This document shows positions 1-6,274 of a stretch of 12,017 nt of DNA, piece by piece (positions within the stretch are counted from its first letter, which is position 1; every line of letters starts with the position of its first letter). The stretch is from an uncultured Lachnospiraceae bacterium (GTDB taxonomy: Bacteria > Bacillota > Clostridia > Lachnospirales > Lachnospiraceae). The translations under genes were made by a program, and so were the position numbers. Under the pieces are notes generated by a model. That model was not told where the DNA came from, did not search any database, and saw only the letters and a program-made list of their open reading frames with translations. The stretch is taken from positions 32,796 to 44,812 of the forward strand of contig CAJUSO010000026.1 of assembly GCA_910588965.1 (NCBI GenBank), read 5' to 3'.

Positions 1-263
1 GGGTCTACCGGTTTGTCTGGATCCACTGGTTTATCCGGGTCTACCGGTTTATCTGAATCCACTGGTTTGTCCGGGTCTACCGGCTTATCTGGGTCTACCG
101 GCTTATCCGGATCCACTGGTTTATCCGGGTCTACCGGCTTATCTGGGTCTACCGGTTTATCTGGATCCACTGGCTTATCTGGGTCTACTGGCTTATCCGG
201 ATCCACTGGTTTGTCTGGATCTACCGGTTTATCTGGATCCACCGGTTTGTCTGGGTCTACCGG
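1..263 (-). repeat. 18-bp tandem repeat encoding (PVDPDK)n
   Basis: Fourteen complete 18-bp units and a partial fifteenth lie within the CotH-family gene and continue past the left edge. Each encodes Pro-Val-Asp-Pro-Asp-Lys. Two nucleotide versions exist: one reads GTAGACCC with a following CCG, the other GTGGATCC with a following CCA, plus two hybrids near 217-252. One unit (55-72) changes Pro to Ser (PVDSDK). Differences are otherwise synonymous, which suggests that the protein repeat is kept while copies are shuffled. Confidence 0.95.
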
Positions 264-2309
264 AGCTTCCGCATGGAATTTATCATAATCTGTCACTTTT
301 TTGCCCCCGGACAGAATTACATTGCCGTTTGCATCAAGGGCAAATACCTGGACGGTATTATAAAGCGGGGAAGCTGCCAGTGAATCTGTAGGAACTTCCA
401 AAACAGCCTTCTGATTGGTTACCCCAACAGTGCCCACATTTTTTCCATTCACTAAAAATTCCACTGATTTTGCATTTTTATTCTCTACCTCCGCAGTGAT
501 TGCTGTCGAGCCGTTTTCCTGGGCTGTAATGTTTTCTTCCTCCACATGGATTCCCCCTGCTGTCCGATAGCCAAGGGATTCTGCCAGCTTCTCTGGGGAT
601 TGGAATTGCTGGTCCATCCAACCCAGGCGGTTTTTCAGATAAGTTTTCAGGGTTTCCACCTGGGCGCCAAAGGCTTTGCGGCTATCCCCGCCATACCACA
701 TAGCGGCATTGGCGTCTGCAGACTCCGCCAGATACTCCCGGCAGGTATCCATCTTGCCGCCCTCGGCTACGATACTGCCAAGCTCTTCCCGCATCTGGGT
801 ATACAGTTCGTAAGCCTGCACTGCAAAATATGGATCTTTGATAATGTCTTTATACCATTGCTTCGCCTGTGCTTGGGCTGAAAAATGGGTGGTCTGCCAT
901 TCATTGTATATCCCAGAGCCTTCGTACTGGCTTACCAGGCTATTGGACGACCAGTCCATATCCCAGATAGGGCCCATCTGGAACAGGCCGTCAATGTCCT
1001 TGTAAAGGTATGTGCTCTTCTTCATGGCGTCTACATTCATAAACAGCTCATTTACCAACCAGAAGCGGGTCAGGGACCCCATATCAAAGAACTGGCTGTA
1101 AGTTAATTCCTGCCCATCTTTCGTGACTGTGTAATCGGAGGCTTTGATGGCTTTCTCAAAAGTGTTGATGTAATCCTGGACATATTTCATAGTCTCCGGG
1201 CTCGTGGCAAGGAATTCCGGCTTCTTGAACATGAGCGGCTGCCCCAGGCTGGACTGGAACTTAGAAACCTCGTCAAAATAGGCATCCAGCTCTAACAGGA
1301 ATCCCCCTGTCGCCTCCGGCATATCGGAAATGTATTCCGTAATGTCGTATTCCTTGCCTTTGTATGTAAATTTCTTGGTTGCAAGCCAACTCATATCCTG
1401 TTCGGCAAGCTGTGCCTCTATGGCGTCCTGGTCGTCTTTCACCAGGCCGTTTTGGCTTTCTGCCTTGTATACGGCTTTCGCCACAACGCTGGCATAATCT
1501 TCCCAGTCATGGATATTTACCCTGCCGTCCGCTATCCTTATCTGCTCGCAGAACTGGTATGTGCCCTGGTACTTGCCGTTCAAAACCAAATCCACATGGA
1601 CATTCTGCATATATGGCATCCCCATGGCATCGGACAGGTTATAAGCCAGCATATTCCTCATATGGGATTCGTCTGTGTAGTTGGCTAAAAGCACCCAATG
1701 CTTATTCTTGCCAAACCCAAAAATATCCGTCTTTTTATCCAGCTTAATCTTATATGGCTTTTTGGGGTTCTGCCAGGTAGAATTGCCCCGCCCTTTGATT
1801 TCTATCACGCCGTCGTACAGGGTGGTATTGGCAGAATTGTATTCCGCATTGCCCTGGATCTTGAAATTGCCGTTAATATACGTTTCCTTGCTGGTAATCG
1901 GCTGGCCGCCCTCTGTATCCACATACATGACCGGCAGCTTGCTGAGGTACATGGAAGCCTGGTAAGTGCCCGTGTGGCTGCCAGAGGCAGACACTGTTAC
2001 TGTCAGCATTTTTTCCAGATCCGCACTGGTCGGGGTGTAGGATTCCTGGATTGATTTAAAGGCCCCTCCTACCTTCCAGTGATATTTACAGACCGTACCT
2101 TCTGGGGCGCCGGACAGGGAAACTGTCAGCGGCGTGCCGACAGAAGCATACTCCTGGTCTATCTTCAGGGAGATGGCCGGGGCTTCCTCCCCGCCTTTGG
2201 CATATACAACCAAGCCTGCCCCTGTATTCCCCGCGACAGACGCGGCAAGCATTGCCATGGTAAGGAACAGGCTAACGATAGATTTTCTTATTTTACGGTG
2301 TTTTTTCAT
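1..2309 (-). CDS. Secreted CotH kinase family protein with Ig-like domain and PVDPDK repeat tail (3' end outside window)
   Basis: Partial gene: 769 codons are visible from the ATG at 2309 and the frame is still open at the left edge. The start follows an AAGGAG site about 9 nt upstream. Residues 1-37 form a signal peptide (Lys/Arg-rich n-region, hydrophobic core, likely cleavage after VYA). Residues of about 44-120 resemble a bacterial Ig-like domain (YTPTSADLEKMLTVTVSA). The CotH kinase-like core follows: KGRGNSTW at 172-179, KKPYKIKL at 183-190, the HWVLLANYTDESHMRN stretch at 204-219, and GPIWDMDWS with the acidic pair D450/D452. CotH proteins are atypical protein kinases; the Bacillus member phosphorylates spore coat proteins. 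Here the signal peptide points to a surface or secreted role, and the substrate is unknown. A beta-rich segment (about 590-680) precedes the acidic Pro/Asp/Lys repeats from residue 683, which look like a rigid wall-spanning or stalk linker. Any C-terminal anchor lies outside the window. Family call is confident; enzymatic activity is inferred. Confidence 0.93.
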   Translation of the reverse strand, partial: MKKHRKIRKSIVSLFLTMAMLAASVAGNTGAGLVVYAKGGEEAPAISLKIDQEYASVGTPLTVSLSGAPEGTVCKYHWKVGGAFKSIQESYTPTSADLEKMLTVTVSASGSHTGTYQASMYLSKLPVMYVDTEGGQPITSKETYINGNFKIQGNAEYNSANTTLYDGVIEIKGRGNSTWQNPKKPYKIKLDKKTDIFGFGKNKHWVLLANYTDESHMRNMLAYNLSDAMGMPYMQNVHVDLVLNGKYQGTYQFCEQIRIADGRVNIHDWEDYASVVAKAVYKAESQNGLVKDDQDAIEAQLAEQDMSWLATKKFTYKGKEYDITEYISDMPEATGGFLLELDAYFDEVSKFQSSLGQPLMFKKPEFLATSPETMKYVQDYINTFEKAIKASDYTVTKDGQELTYSQFFDMGSLTRFWLVNELFMNVDAMKKSTYLYKDIDGLFQMGPIWDMDWSSNSLVSQYEGSGIYNEWQTTHFSAQAQAKQWYKDIIKDPYFAVQAYELYTQMREELGSIVAEGGKMDTCREYLAESADANAAMWYGGDSRKAFGAQVETLKTYLKNRLGWMDQQFQSPEKLAESLGYRTAGGIHVEEENITAQENGSTAITAEVENKNAKSVEFLVNGKNVGTVGVTNQKAVLEVPTDSLAASPLYNTVQVFALDANGNVILSGGKKVTDYDKFHAEAPVDPDKPVDPDKPVDPDKPVDPDKPVDPDKPVDPDKPVDPDKPVDPDKPVDPDKPVDPDKPVDPDKPVDSDKPVDPDKPVDPDKPVD

Positions 2310-2334
2310 ACAGTAATACTCCTTTTCTTTCCAT

Positions 2335-2376
2335 TCAGGGGTTGGCTGGATACGGGCTGCGCCCACTCATTTTCAA
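2335..2376 (-). CDS. Possible 13-codon leader ORF upstream of the CotH-family gene
   Basis: A near-perfect ribosome binding site (AAAAGGAGGTG at about 2384-2394) stands 9 nt before a TTG at 2376. An in-frame ATG follows at 2370. The frame gives MKMSGRSPYPANP and stops at 2335, 26 nt before the CotH start. The SD is stronger than that of the main gene. It may be a regulatory leader peptide or chance; no match to a known leader is claimed. Confidence 0.3.
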   Translation of the reverse strand: MKMSGRSPYPANP

Positions 2377-2427
2377 CTGGGACCACCTCCTTTTCTATAG
2401 CGCCTGGCGAACTCTCTTTCTATAGCC

Positions 2428-2457
2428 ATCATACCATCCCACCTCCCCCCTTGTCAA
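2428..2457 (-). promoter_or_regulatory. Predicted sigma-70 promoter of the CotH-family gene
   Basis: On the minus strand, TTGACA (2457-2452) and TATGAT (2433-2428) are separated by 18 nt, with a TGG just before the -10 (extended -10 type). The start would fall near 2421, giving a 5' untranslated region of about 112 nt. That region contains the repeated motif CTATAGAAA and the short ORF at 2335-2376. Confidence 0.7.
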
Positions 2458-2548
2458 AGGTAAAAGCCTTGTTTTCCTTCCAGATTTTGCAGCATCGGCG
2501 GCCATACTGGATTTTGGGAACCCACGCAGTTGGGGGGGCTGAGAGGGG

Positions 2549-2902
2549 TCATGCATCCGGCGCCTCTTTCTTCAGGTCTGCAATATCCTCAAAAGGAATC
2601 CCTACCCCGCCTACCTTCAATATCCTGTGTTCTGCATCTATTTTTGATACTGTCCCCGCCACTTTCTTATATTCCCCGTTCCGGAAATACTCTGCCACCA
2701 CCGCATCCATTACATGGATTTGCCGCATCCTTTGGTCCAGCTCTTCCAGCCAATCCTCTGCCAGCTCCCGTTTCGGGACACATGGCCGTTCCTTTTCCCT
2801 AAGGGCTTCCTGGAACCCTTGCAAGGCATCAAAAGGCATAAACTGCTTTGCACGCGCCTCCCTGTCCATTTTCCCCCAAAAGGCCCTCGGATTATTCGCC
2901 AC
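2549..2902 (-). CDS. YolD-like family protein
   Basis: A 117-residue protein, the normal size for the YolD-like family. The signature AKQFMPFDALQGF at residues 18-30 is followed by EALREKE and a helical segment. The C-terminal half is beta-rich (GTVSKIDAEHRILKV, GVGIPFEDIADL) and fits the WYL/SH3-like small barrel seen in this family. YolD-like proteins are commonly encoded next to UvrX/UmuC-type Y-family polymerases and are predicted to act with them in translesion synthesis; their exact function is not settled. The gene starts at GTG 2902, overlapping the polymerase stop by 11 nt, with a GGGGGG Shine-Dalgarno-like run about 7 nt upstream, so the two are probably translationally coupled. The ATG at residue 12 would cut into the conserved N-terminus only slightly and is a weaker alternative. 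No clear terminator is seen between this gene and the CotH promoter. Confidence 0.88.
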   Translation of the reverse strand: MANNPRAFWGKMDREARAKQFMPFDALQGFQEALREKERPCVPKRELAEDWLEELDQRMRQIHVMDAVVAEYFRNGEYKKVAGTVSKIDAEHRILKVGGVGIPFEDIADLKKEAPDA

Positions 2903-4157
2903 TTCGGTGCCCCCCTATCTGCCGGTTCCTCTCCATGGCCGTGCCTGCCCCCAGAAGGTCCATCCCCCGCACAATGGCATTCTTGCCATACCTTTGCTTC
3001 ACTTCCAGGATGGCCTTTTGCAAGTCTTTCTCCTTTTTTTCCTTTGCACTGTCTGTAAAGAGGCTGTACTGCTGATAGCCTTCTCCTACAAGCCTGCCGC
3101 AGGAAATCGTTGCCTTCCGGATTGGCTGGCCCTGCTTGGCAATCCGCCCGTACAGCCCCAATAGGGAAGGGACGACAGCCTGATAGGAATTGGCAGGCGC
3201 TTCCAGGGAAACCGTCCCAACAGAGGGCCCTAGCCCTGTCTCATAGGAATACCCAATCCTCAGCGTAAAGGCTTGGGCAGCTAACCCCTTTCCCGCCAAA
3301 TCCAGGCAAAGGCCGTCTGCCATTTCCTTTATAATCAATTTCCCTTCATCAAACGTATAATCCCGCAGCAGCACCTGGCTCCTGGACAAAACGCTGCTCT
3401 TTGGCTGGTAGGCTTTTATATCTTCCATCCTGGCGCTTTCCCTCCCCCAGGCATGGTCAATCAATAACTCCGCATCCACGCCGAACATGCGGTACAAGAC
3501 CCCGGGATCTGCATGGGCAATATCACGCATCGTCAGGATCCCCAAGTGCGCCAGCCGTTCCTGTGTCCCCGCCCCTACCCGCCAGAAATCCGTGAGCGGC
3601 CTGTGGTCCCACAGCATTTCCCGGAAGGAGGTTTCGTCCAGGCATCCGATGCTGCCTTCTGCATGTTTGGCCAGGATATCCAGCGCCACTTTGGCCAGGT
3701 ACAGGTTTGTCCCAATCCCTGCTGCGGCCGGGATACCGGTGCTTTTTTGGATATCCCCCATAATCCGCATGGCAAGTTCCCTGGCGGTCAGCCGGTACAA
3801 GGAGAGATAACTTGTCACATCCAGGAAGGCCTCGTCAATGGAATAGACATGGATATCCTCCGTGGCCACATACTTCAAGTACAGGGCATAGATATCGGCG
3901 GCATAAGAAAGATACAGCTTCATCCGGGGCGGCGCCATAATGTATTCCACATGGGGCGGGATCTGGTATATCCTGCACCGGTTCGGAATCCCCAATGCCT
4001 TCATAGACGGGGTAATGGCTAGGCATATGGTTCCCTTCCCCCGTTTTGGGTCGGCCACTGCCAAGTTGGCAGCCATCGGATCCAGCCCGCGCTCCACGCA
4101 CTCCACAGAAGCATAAAAGGACTTTAAGTCAATGCATACATACATCCTCTGCCCCAT
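2892..4157 (-). CDS. Y-family translesion DNA polymerase (UvrX/UmuC type)
   Basis: The 421-residue product is full length for a Gram-positive UvrX/YqjW-like Y-family polymerase. It shows the first catalytic aspartate in VCIDLKSFYASVEC (D10) and the second metal site in YSIDEAFLDV (D108, E109). A helix-hairpin-helix-like stretch follows (LTDFWRVGAGTQERL), then the little-finger domain in the last 180 residues. A sliding-clamp binding motif QYSLF at 363-367 fits the QxxLF consensus. Such enzymes copy past damaged bases with low fidelity. I chose ATG 4157 because GGAGG stands 7 nt before it; a TTG at 4163 is too close to that site (1 nt), and ATG 4145 is a possible later start. It overlaps the downstream YolD-like gene. 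No LexA/DinR box of the GAAC-4-GTTC type was found upstream. Homologs are often carried by prophages and conjugative elements, but no mobile gene is visible here. Confidence 0.94.
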   Translation of the reverse strand: MGQRMYVCIDLKSFYASVECVERGLDPMAANLAVADPKRGKGTICLAITPSMKALGIPNRCRIYQIPPHVEYIMAPPRMKLYLSYAADIYALYLKYVATEDIHVYSIDEAFLDVTSYLSLYRLTARELAMRIMGDIQKSTGIPAAAGIGTNLYLAKVALDILAKHAEGSIGCLDETSFREMLWDHRPLTDFWRVGAGTQERLAHLGILTMRDIAHADPGVLYRMFGVDAELLIDHAWGRESARMEDIKAYQPKSSVLSRSQVLLRDYTFDEGKLIIKEMADGLCLDLAGKGLAAQAFTLRIGYSYETGLGPSVGTVSLEAPANSYQAVVPSLLGLYGRIAKQGQPIRKATISCGRLVGEGYQQYSLFTDSAKEKKEKDLQKAILEVKQRYGKNAIVRGMDLLGAGTAMERNRQIGGHRSGE

Positions 4158-4164
4158 CCCCAAA

Positions 4165-4169
4165 CCTCC
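4165..4169 (-). promoter_or_regulatory. Ribosome binding site that decides the polymerase start
   Basis: GGAGG at 4169-4165, 7 nt before ATG 4157 and only 1 nt before the in-frame TTG at 4163. The spacing favours 4157 as the start of the Y-family polymerase. Confidence 0.7.
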
Positions 4170-4276
4170 AATCCCTTGTTTTGCCCTTAGGATTTGCTTT
4201 TTGGAGCCATTTCATTCCCCTAGCCTTACAGAAAGAAGGATTCCCCCAGGGAAAACTGCCCAGAAAACGTATACGC

Positions 4277-4305
4277 AAAAAAGCTGCCGCATACGGCAGC
4301 CTTTT
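4277..4305 (-). terminator. Rho-independent terminator below the lipoprotein pair
   Basis: The perfect 7-bp stem GCTGCCG/CGGCAGC (4283-4289 with 4294-4300) has a 4-nt loop. On the minus strand it is preceded by AAAAG and followed by six T (4282-4277). It lies about 210 nt after the lipoprotein stop and before the Y-polymerase gene, so it separates the two transcription units. TTTT on the other side (4302-4305) could also give weak termination on the plus strand. Confidence 0.8.
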
Positions 4306-4508
4306 ACCATTACTTCCTTACTTCCTTTCAAGGAGTTTCCCACTTCTTACAGATCTTTCCCCTTATATATCCTCCACTCCCCTTGCAAACGTTTCTTAAC
4401 CCCCATACATCTTTCGGAATTCCCTTAGATTCCTCCTTGCCGTAACCCCCATGCTGCCAATTAAAAACCCCGCGGGAATAAACGGGATGTTGCTGCCTTC
4501 ACCGTCCT
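4306..4508. other. Intergenic stretch without a convincing gene
   Basis: About 200 nt between a lipoprotein stop and the terminator, within a gene-free gap of roughly 350 nt (4158-4508). No promoter of good quality is seen. It contains an open minus-strand frame (4396-4533) that resembles the end of a protein but has no proper start; it is treated as a possible remnant. Confidence 0.5.
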
Positions 4509-4533
4509 TTATTCCTGTCTTTCCTTCAGCTCC
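4396..4533 (-). pseudogene. Possible gene remnant: 45-codon open frame without a start
   Basis: The minus-strand frame is open from just after a TGA at 4536-4534 to TAA at 4396, overlapping the 3' end of the lipoprotein gene in another frame. Its end reads like a real protein tail: a hydrophobic FIPAGFLIGSMGV segment and then the basic TARRNLREFRKMYGG. The only ATG (4452) leaves 18 codons and has no Shine-Dalgarno site. It may be the truncated end of a membrane protein, or chance. No family is recognised. Confidence 0.2.
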
Positions 4534-5270
4534 TCAACGGCTGCATCCCAGTCCTCTGTCTGTTCCCAGTCCCGATACCTTGACAGGAAGTCCTCCCGCA
4601 TTCCTGGTTCCATACCTGAAGCAGGGTAAAAATAATCGTCATTCTCTATATTATAATTTAAAATCACCCCACATCCACTAGATGGGCTATATGTTTCAAT
4701 CATAACTGTATTAAAATTTTTTAAGGTTTCTCCTTGTAATGCATGGGTGATTCTTTTTCCTAATTCAATATAGATAAAGTAGTCATTCTGTCTGGATGAT
4801 GCCATGCGTCCCAAGTCCTCTATTTCCTCTTGGAAATAACCTCCCTCCAGCATCCCATAGGTATATTTCGGATCCCTGAAGAACTCATCCAGCATCTGGA
4901 TGAGGCATTTCCCTCTGGCTTCCGTCAAATCAATCTCTTCACAGCTTTCCCCGTGGTAAACCGTACAGGACAGCATCTCACTGCTATCCACGCCAAAAAG
5001 CCCCGCCTTATATGCATCATTGCTATCCGCCTCTGCCGATTCTACCTGCGGGCTCCCTTCCCTCCCATCCCAATCTGTCTGGGCAACCTGTGCTTCCTTC
5101 TGCCGCACGCCTGCATTTTCCGCCAACCGCCCAAGCCCTGTTTCCTGCGGCTTATCCTGCGCTGCTTCTGCCAGCTGCGCCATGCCCTGCTGGTTCCTGT
5201 CTTGGGTCCCACATCCCGGCAGCCCTAGGCTTGCCAGTAACAGAATGCTGATTAACAATGTCTTTTTCAT
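4509..5270 (-). CDS. Predicted lipoprotein, paralog of its upstream neighbour
   Basis: 253 residues with a lipoprotein signal peptide: MKK, a hydrophobic core, and the lipobox LPGC with Cys20. The mature N-terminus is a polar, Gln/Glu/Ala-rich low-complexity linker (about 21-80) that matches the neighbouring lipoprotein closely (NQQG, EAAQDK, AE-A, AQT-W-GRE). The rest is a compact domain of unknown family containing a YHGE motif near 110, an alternating helix/strand pattern, and an aromatic SGCGVILNYNIENDDYFY stretch. I chose ATG 5270, with GGGGGAT upstream. An in-frame ATG at 5339, 1 nt after the upstream stop, would add 23 charged residues before the signal peptide and is less likely. The protein is probably displayed on the outer face of the membrane. 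Function unknown; sensor, receptor or immunity-type roles are guesses from context. Confidence 0.85.
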   Translation of the reverse strand: MKKTLLISILLLASLGLPGCGTQDRNQQGMAQLAEAAQDKPQETGLGRLAENAGVRQKEAQVAQTDWDGREGSPQVESAEADSNDAYKAGLFGVDSSEMLSCTVYHGESCEEIDLTEARGKCLIQMLDEFFRDPKYTYGMLEGGYFQEEIEDLGRMASSRQNDYFIYIELGKRITHALQGETLKNFNTVMIETYSPSSGCGVILNYNIENDDYFYPASGMEPGMREDFLSRYRDWEQTEDWDAAVEELKERQE

Positions 5271-5340
5271 AAGATCCCCCGTCCTTTCCCGCCGTCTTTC
5301 CCTACTGCTGCCTTTCTCTTTCTGCCTCAAGGAATGCATC

Positions 5341-6081
5341 CTAATCCCCTGCCCGCTCCCATTCCTTATATTCCTGCAAAAAACCTTCTACCCTCTCCAT
5401 GTTCTGCAGTTCCCCGATTGGGGAGAAACTAATATATTTACTACAGCCTGACTCATAATGCAGCATATAATCCCCTGTTGCCGTGTCCAATTCAAATATG
5501 TATACGCTGCCATTTAACCGCATCCTCTCTGCTTTTCCAAATACAGAACCAAATTCCAGCCCAGCATCCACATCTGCAAACTGCAATAGGATATAATACT
5601 TCTCTGGTCCCTCCTTTGCCAAATCACCCAACTCCCCTAAATCCTTCAGATCCAAAATCCCTAAAATATATCCCCAATCATCCTTTGCCTCCTCCACAAA
5701 ACCTGATAGCATCTGGGCAAAGCTTTTCATTTCGTCTGGCGCAACGTCCCTTAATCCGTCTCCATGGTAAATCTGGCAGGATTGTATCCGGCAATCTGTA
5801 TCCCCTAAAAATTCCACCTGATACCCATCCTTGCTATCTTCCTCTGCGGATCCACCCTGCCGGTTCTCTTCCCTCCCCTCCCAACCTGTCTGGGCAGACG
5901 GTGTTCCCCCCCGCTGCACGGCTGCATCTTCCGCCTGCCGCCCAGCCCTTGTTCCCTGCCGCTTATCCTGCGCTGCCTCTATGTGCTGTACCTCGCCCTG
6001 TTGGTTCTTATCTGGGCTCCCGCATCCTGAAAGATACAGGCATACCAACAAAAGAATCCCCATTTTCCTTATTTTATCCAT
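5341..6081 (-). CDS. Predicted lipoprotein, first of a duplicated pair
   Basis: 246 residues. The signal peptide MDKIRKMG plus a hydrophobic core ends in the lipobox LSGC (Cys20). A polar linker follows (about 21-85), then a globular domain with QIYHGDG (near 106), LKDLGELGDLAKEG, KYYILLQF and a C-terminal amphipathic helix ending KEWERAGD. AGGAG stands 7 nt before ATG 6081. It is paralogous to the next gene: spaced identities in the linker (NQQG, EAAQDK, AQT-W-GRE), a shared YHG motif, and the same order of secondary structure near the C-terminus (ERVEGFLQEYKEWE against REDFLSRYRDWE). The two genes are 70 nt apart and likely co-transcribed. They have their own candidate promoter, just below the terminator of the regulator gene. 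No known family is recognised. Confidence 0.87.
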   Translation of the reverse strand: MDKIRKMGILLLVCLYLSGCGSPDKNQQGEVQHIEAAQDKRQGTRAGRQAEDAAVQRGGTPSAQTGWEGREENRQGGSAEEDSKDGYQVEFLGDTDCRIQSCQIYHGDGLRDVAPDEMKSFAQMLSGFVEEAKDDWGYILGILDLKDLGELGDLAKEGPEKYYILLQFADVDAGLEFGSVFGKAERMRLNGSVYIFELDTATGDYMLHYESGCSKYISFSPIGELQNMERVEGFLQEYKEWERAGD

Positions 6082-6103
6082 AACCGCTCTCCTCCCTGCC
6101 CTA

Positions 6104-6151
6104 CATATAATGAACGGAAAATTTTATACCAAAATTATGATATCCTTACAC
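6104..6151 (-). promoter_or_regulatory. Candidate promoter region of the lipoprotein pair
   Basis: Two overlapping options exist on the minus strand. One is TTGGTA (6132-6127), 17 nt, TATATG (6109-6104), which starts transcription about 16 nt before ATG 6081. The other is an extended -10, TGGTATAAA (6131-6123), with only a poor -35 (GTGTAA). The location, right after a strong terminator and before a coding pair, supports a promoter here; the exact boxes are uncertain. Confidence 0.35.
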
Positions 6152-6175
6152 TTTATTTATACACCATCCCACAGC

Positions 6176-6232
6176 AAAAAAACATGTCGTATCCTGAAAA
6201 TTTTGCTCGAAATATTTTCAGGATACGACATG
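6176..6232 (-). terminator. Strong terminator with a perfect 19-bp inverted repeat
   Basis: The arms 6183-6201 and 6214-6232 are exact reverse complements (CATGTCGTATCCTGAAAAT) around a 12-nt loop. On the minus strand the stem is followed by seven T (6182-6176). It begins 43 nt after the stop of the XRE regulator gene at 6275 and should end the transcript coming from the right. The arm length and exactness are unusual for a plain terminator. Confidence 0.85.
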
Positions 6233-6274
6233 GTAATAATCCCCATGCTATGTTATAATTAAAAAGTTAGGGCA

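Noticed and set aside
1..263. CRISPR-like array
   Set aside because: The 18-bp units are contiguous with no spacers and lie in frame within a coding region, so they are protein-coding tandem repeats.
13..288. Plus-strand frame encoding repeated STGLSG
   Set aside because: It is the antisense shadow of the PVDPDK repeat region of the minus-strand CotH-family gene; the 18-bp periodicity keeps all frames open.
2079..3164. Long plus-strand frame of 361 codons
   Set aside because: It runs antisense through the CotH 5' end, its promoter, the YolD-like gene and the polymerase 3' end. It is rich in Pro, Ser, Cys and Phe with no recognisable domain, and the minus-strand genes here are clear families.
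4261..4290. Possible LexA-like palindrome AAAACGTATACG before the polymerase gene
   Set aside because: It does not match the GAAC-4-GTTC consensus of Gram-positive LexA and overlaps the terminator flank.
5478..6083. Plus-strand frame of 201 codons
   Set aside because: Antisense to the whole first lipoprotein gene; Pro/His/Leu-rich composition typical of a shadow frame.
6158..6231. 24-codon minus-strand ORF starting MSYPENISSKIF
   Set aside because: It lies across the 19-bp stem-loop and T-run of a terminator and has only a weak upstream purine run; best explained by the hairpin sequence.
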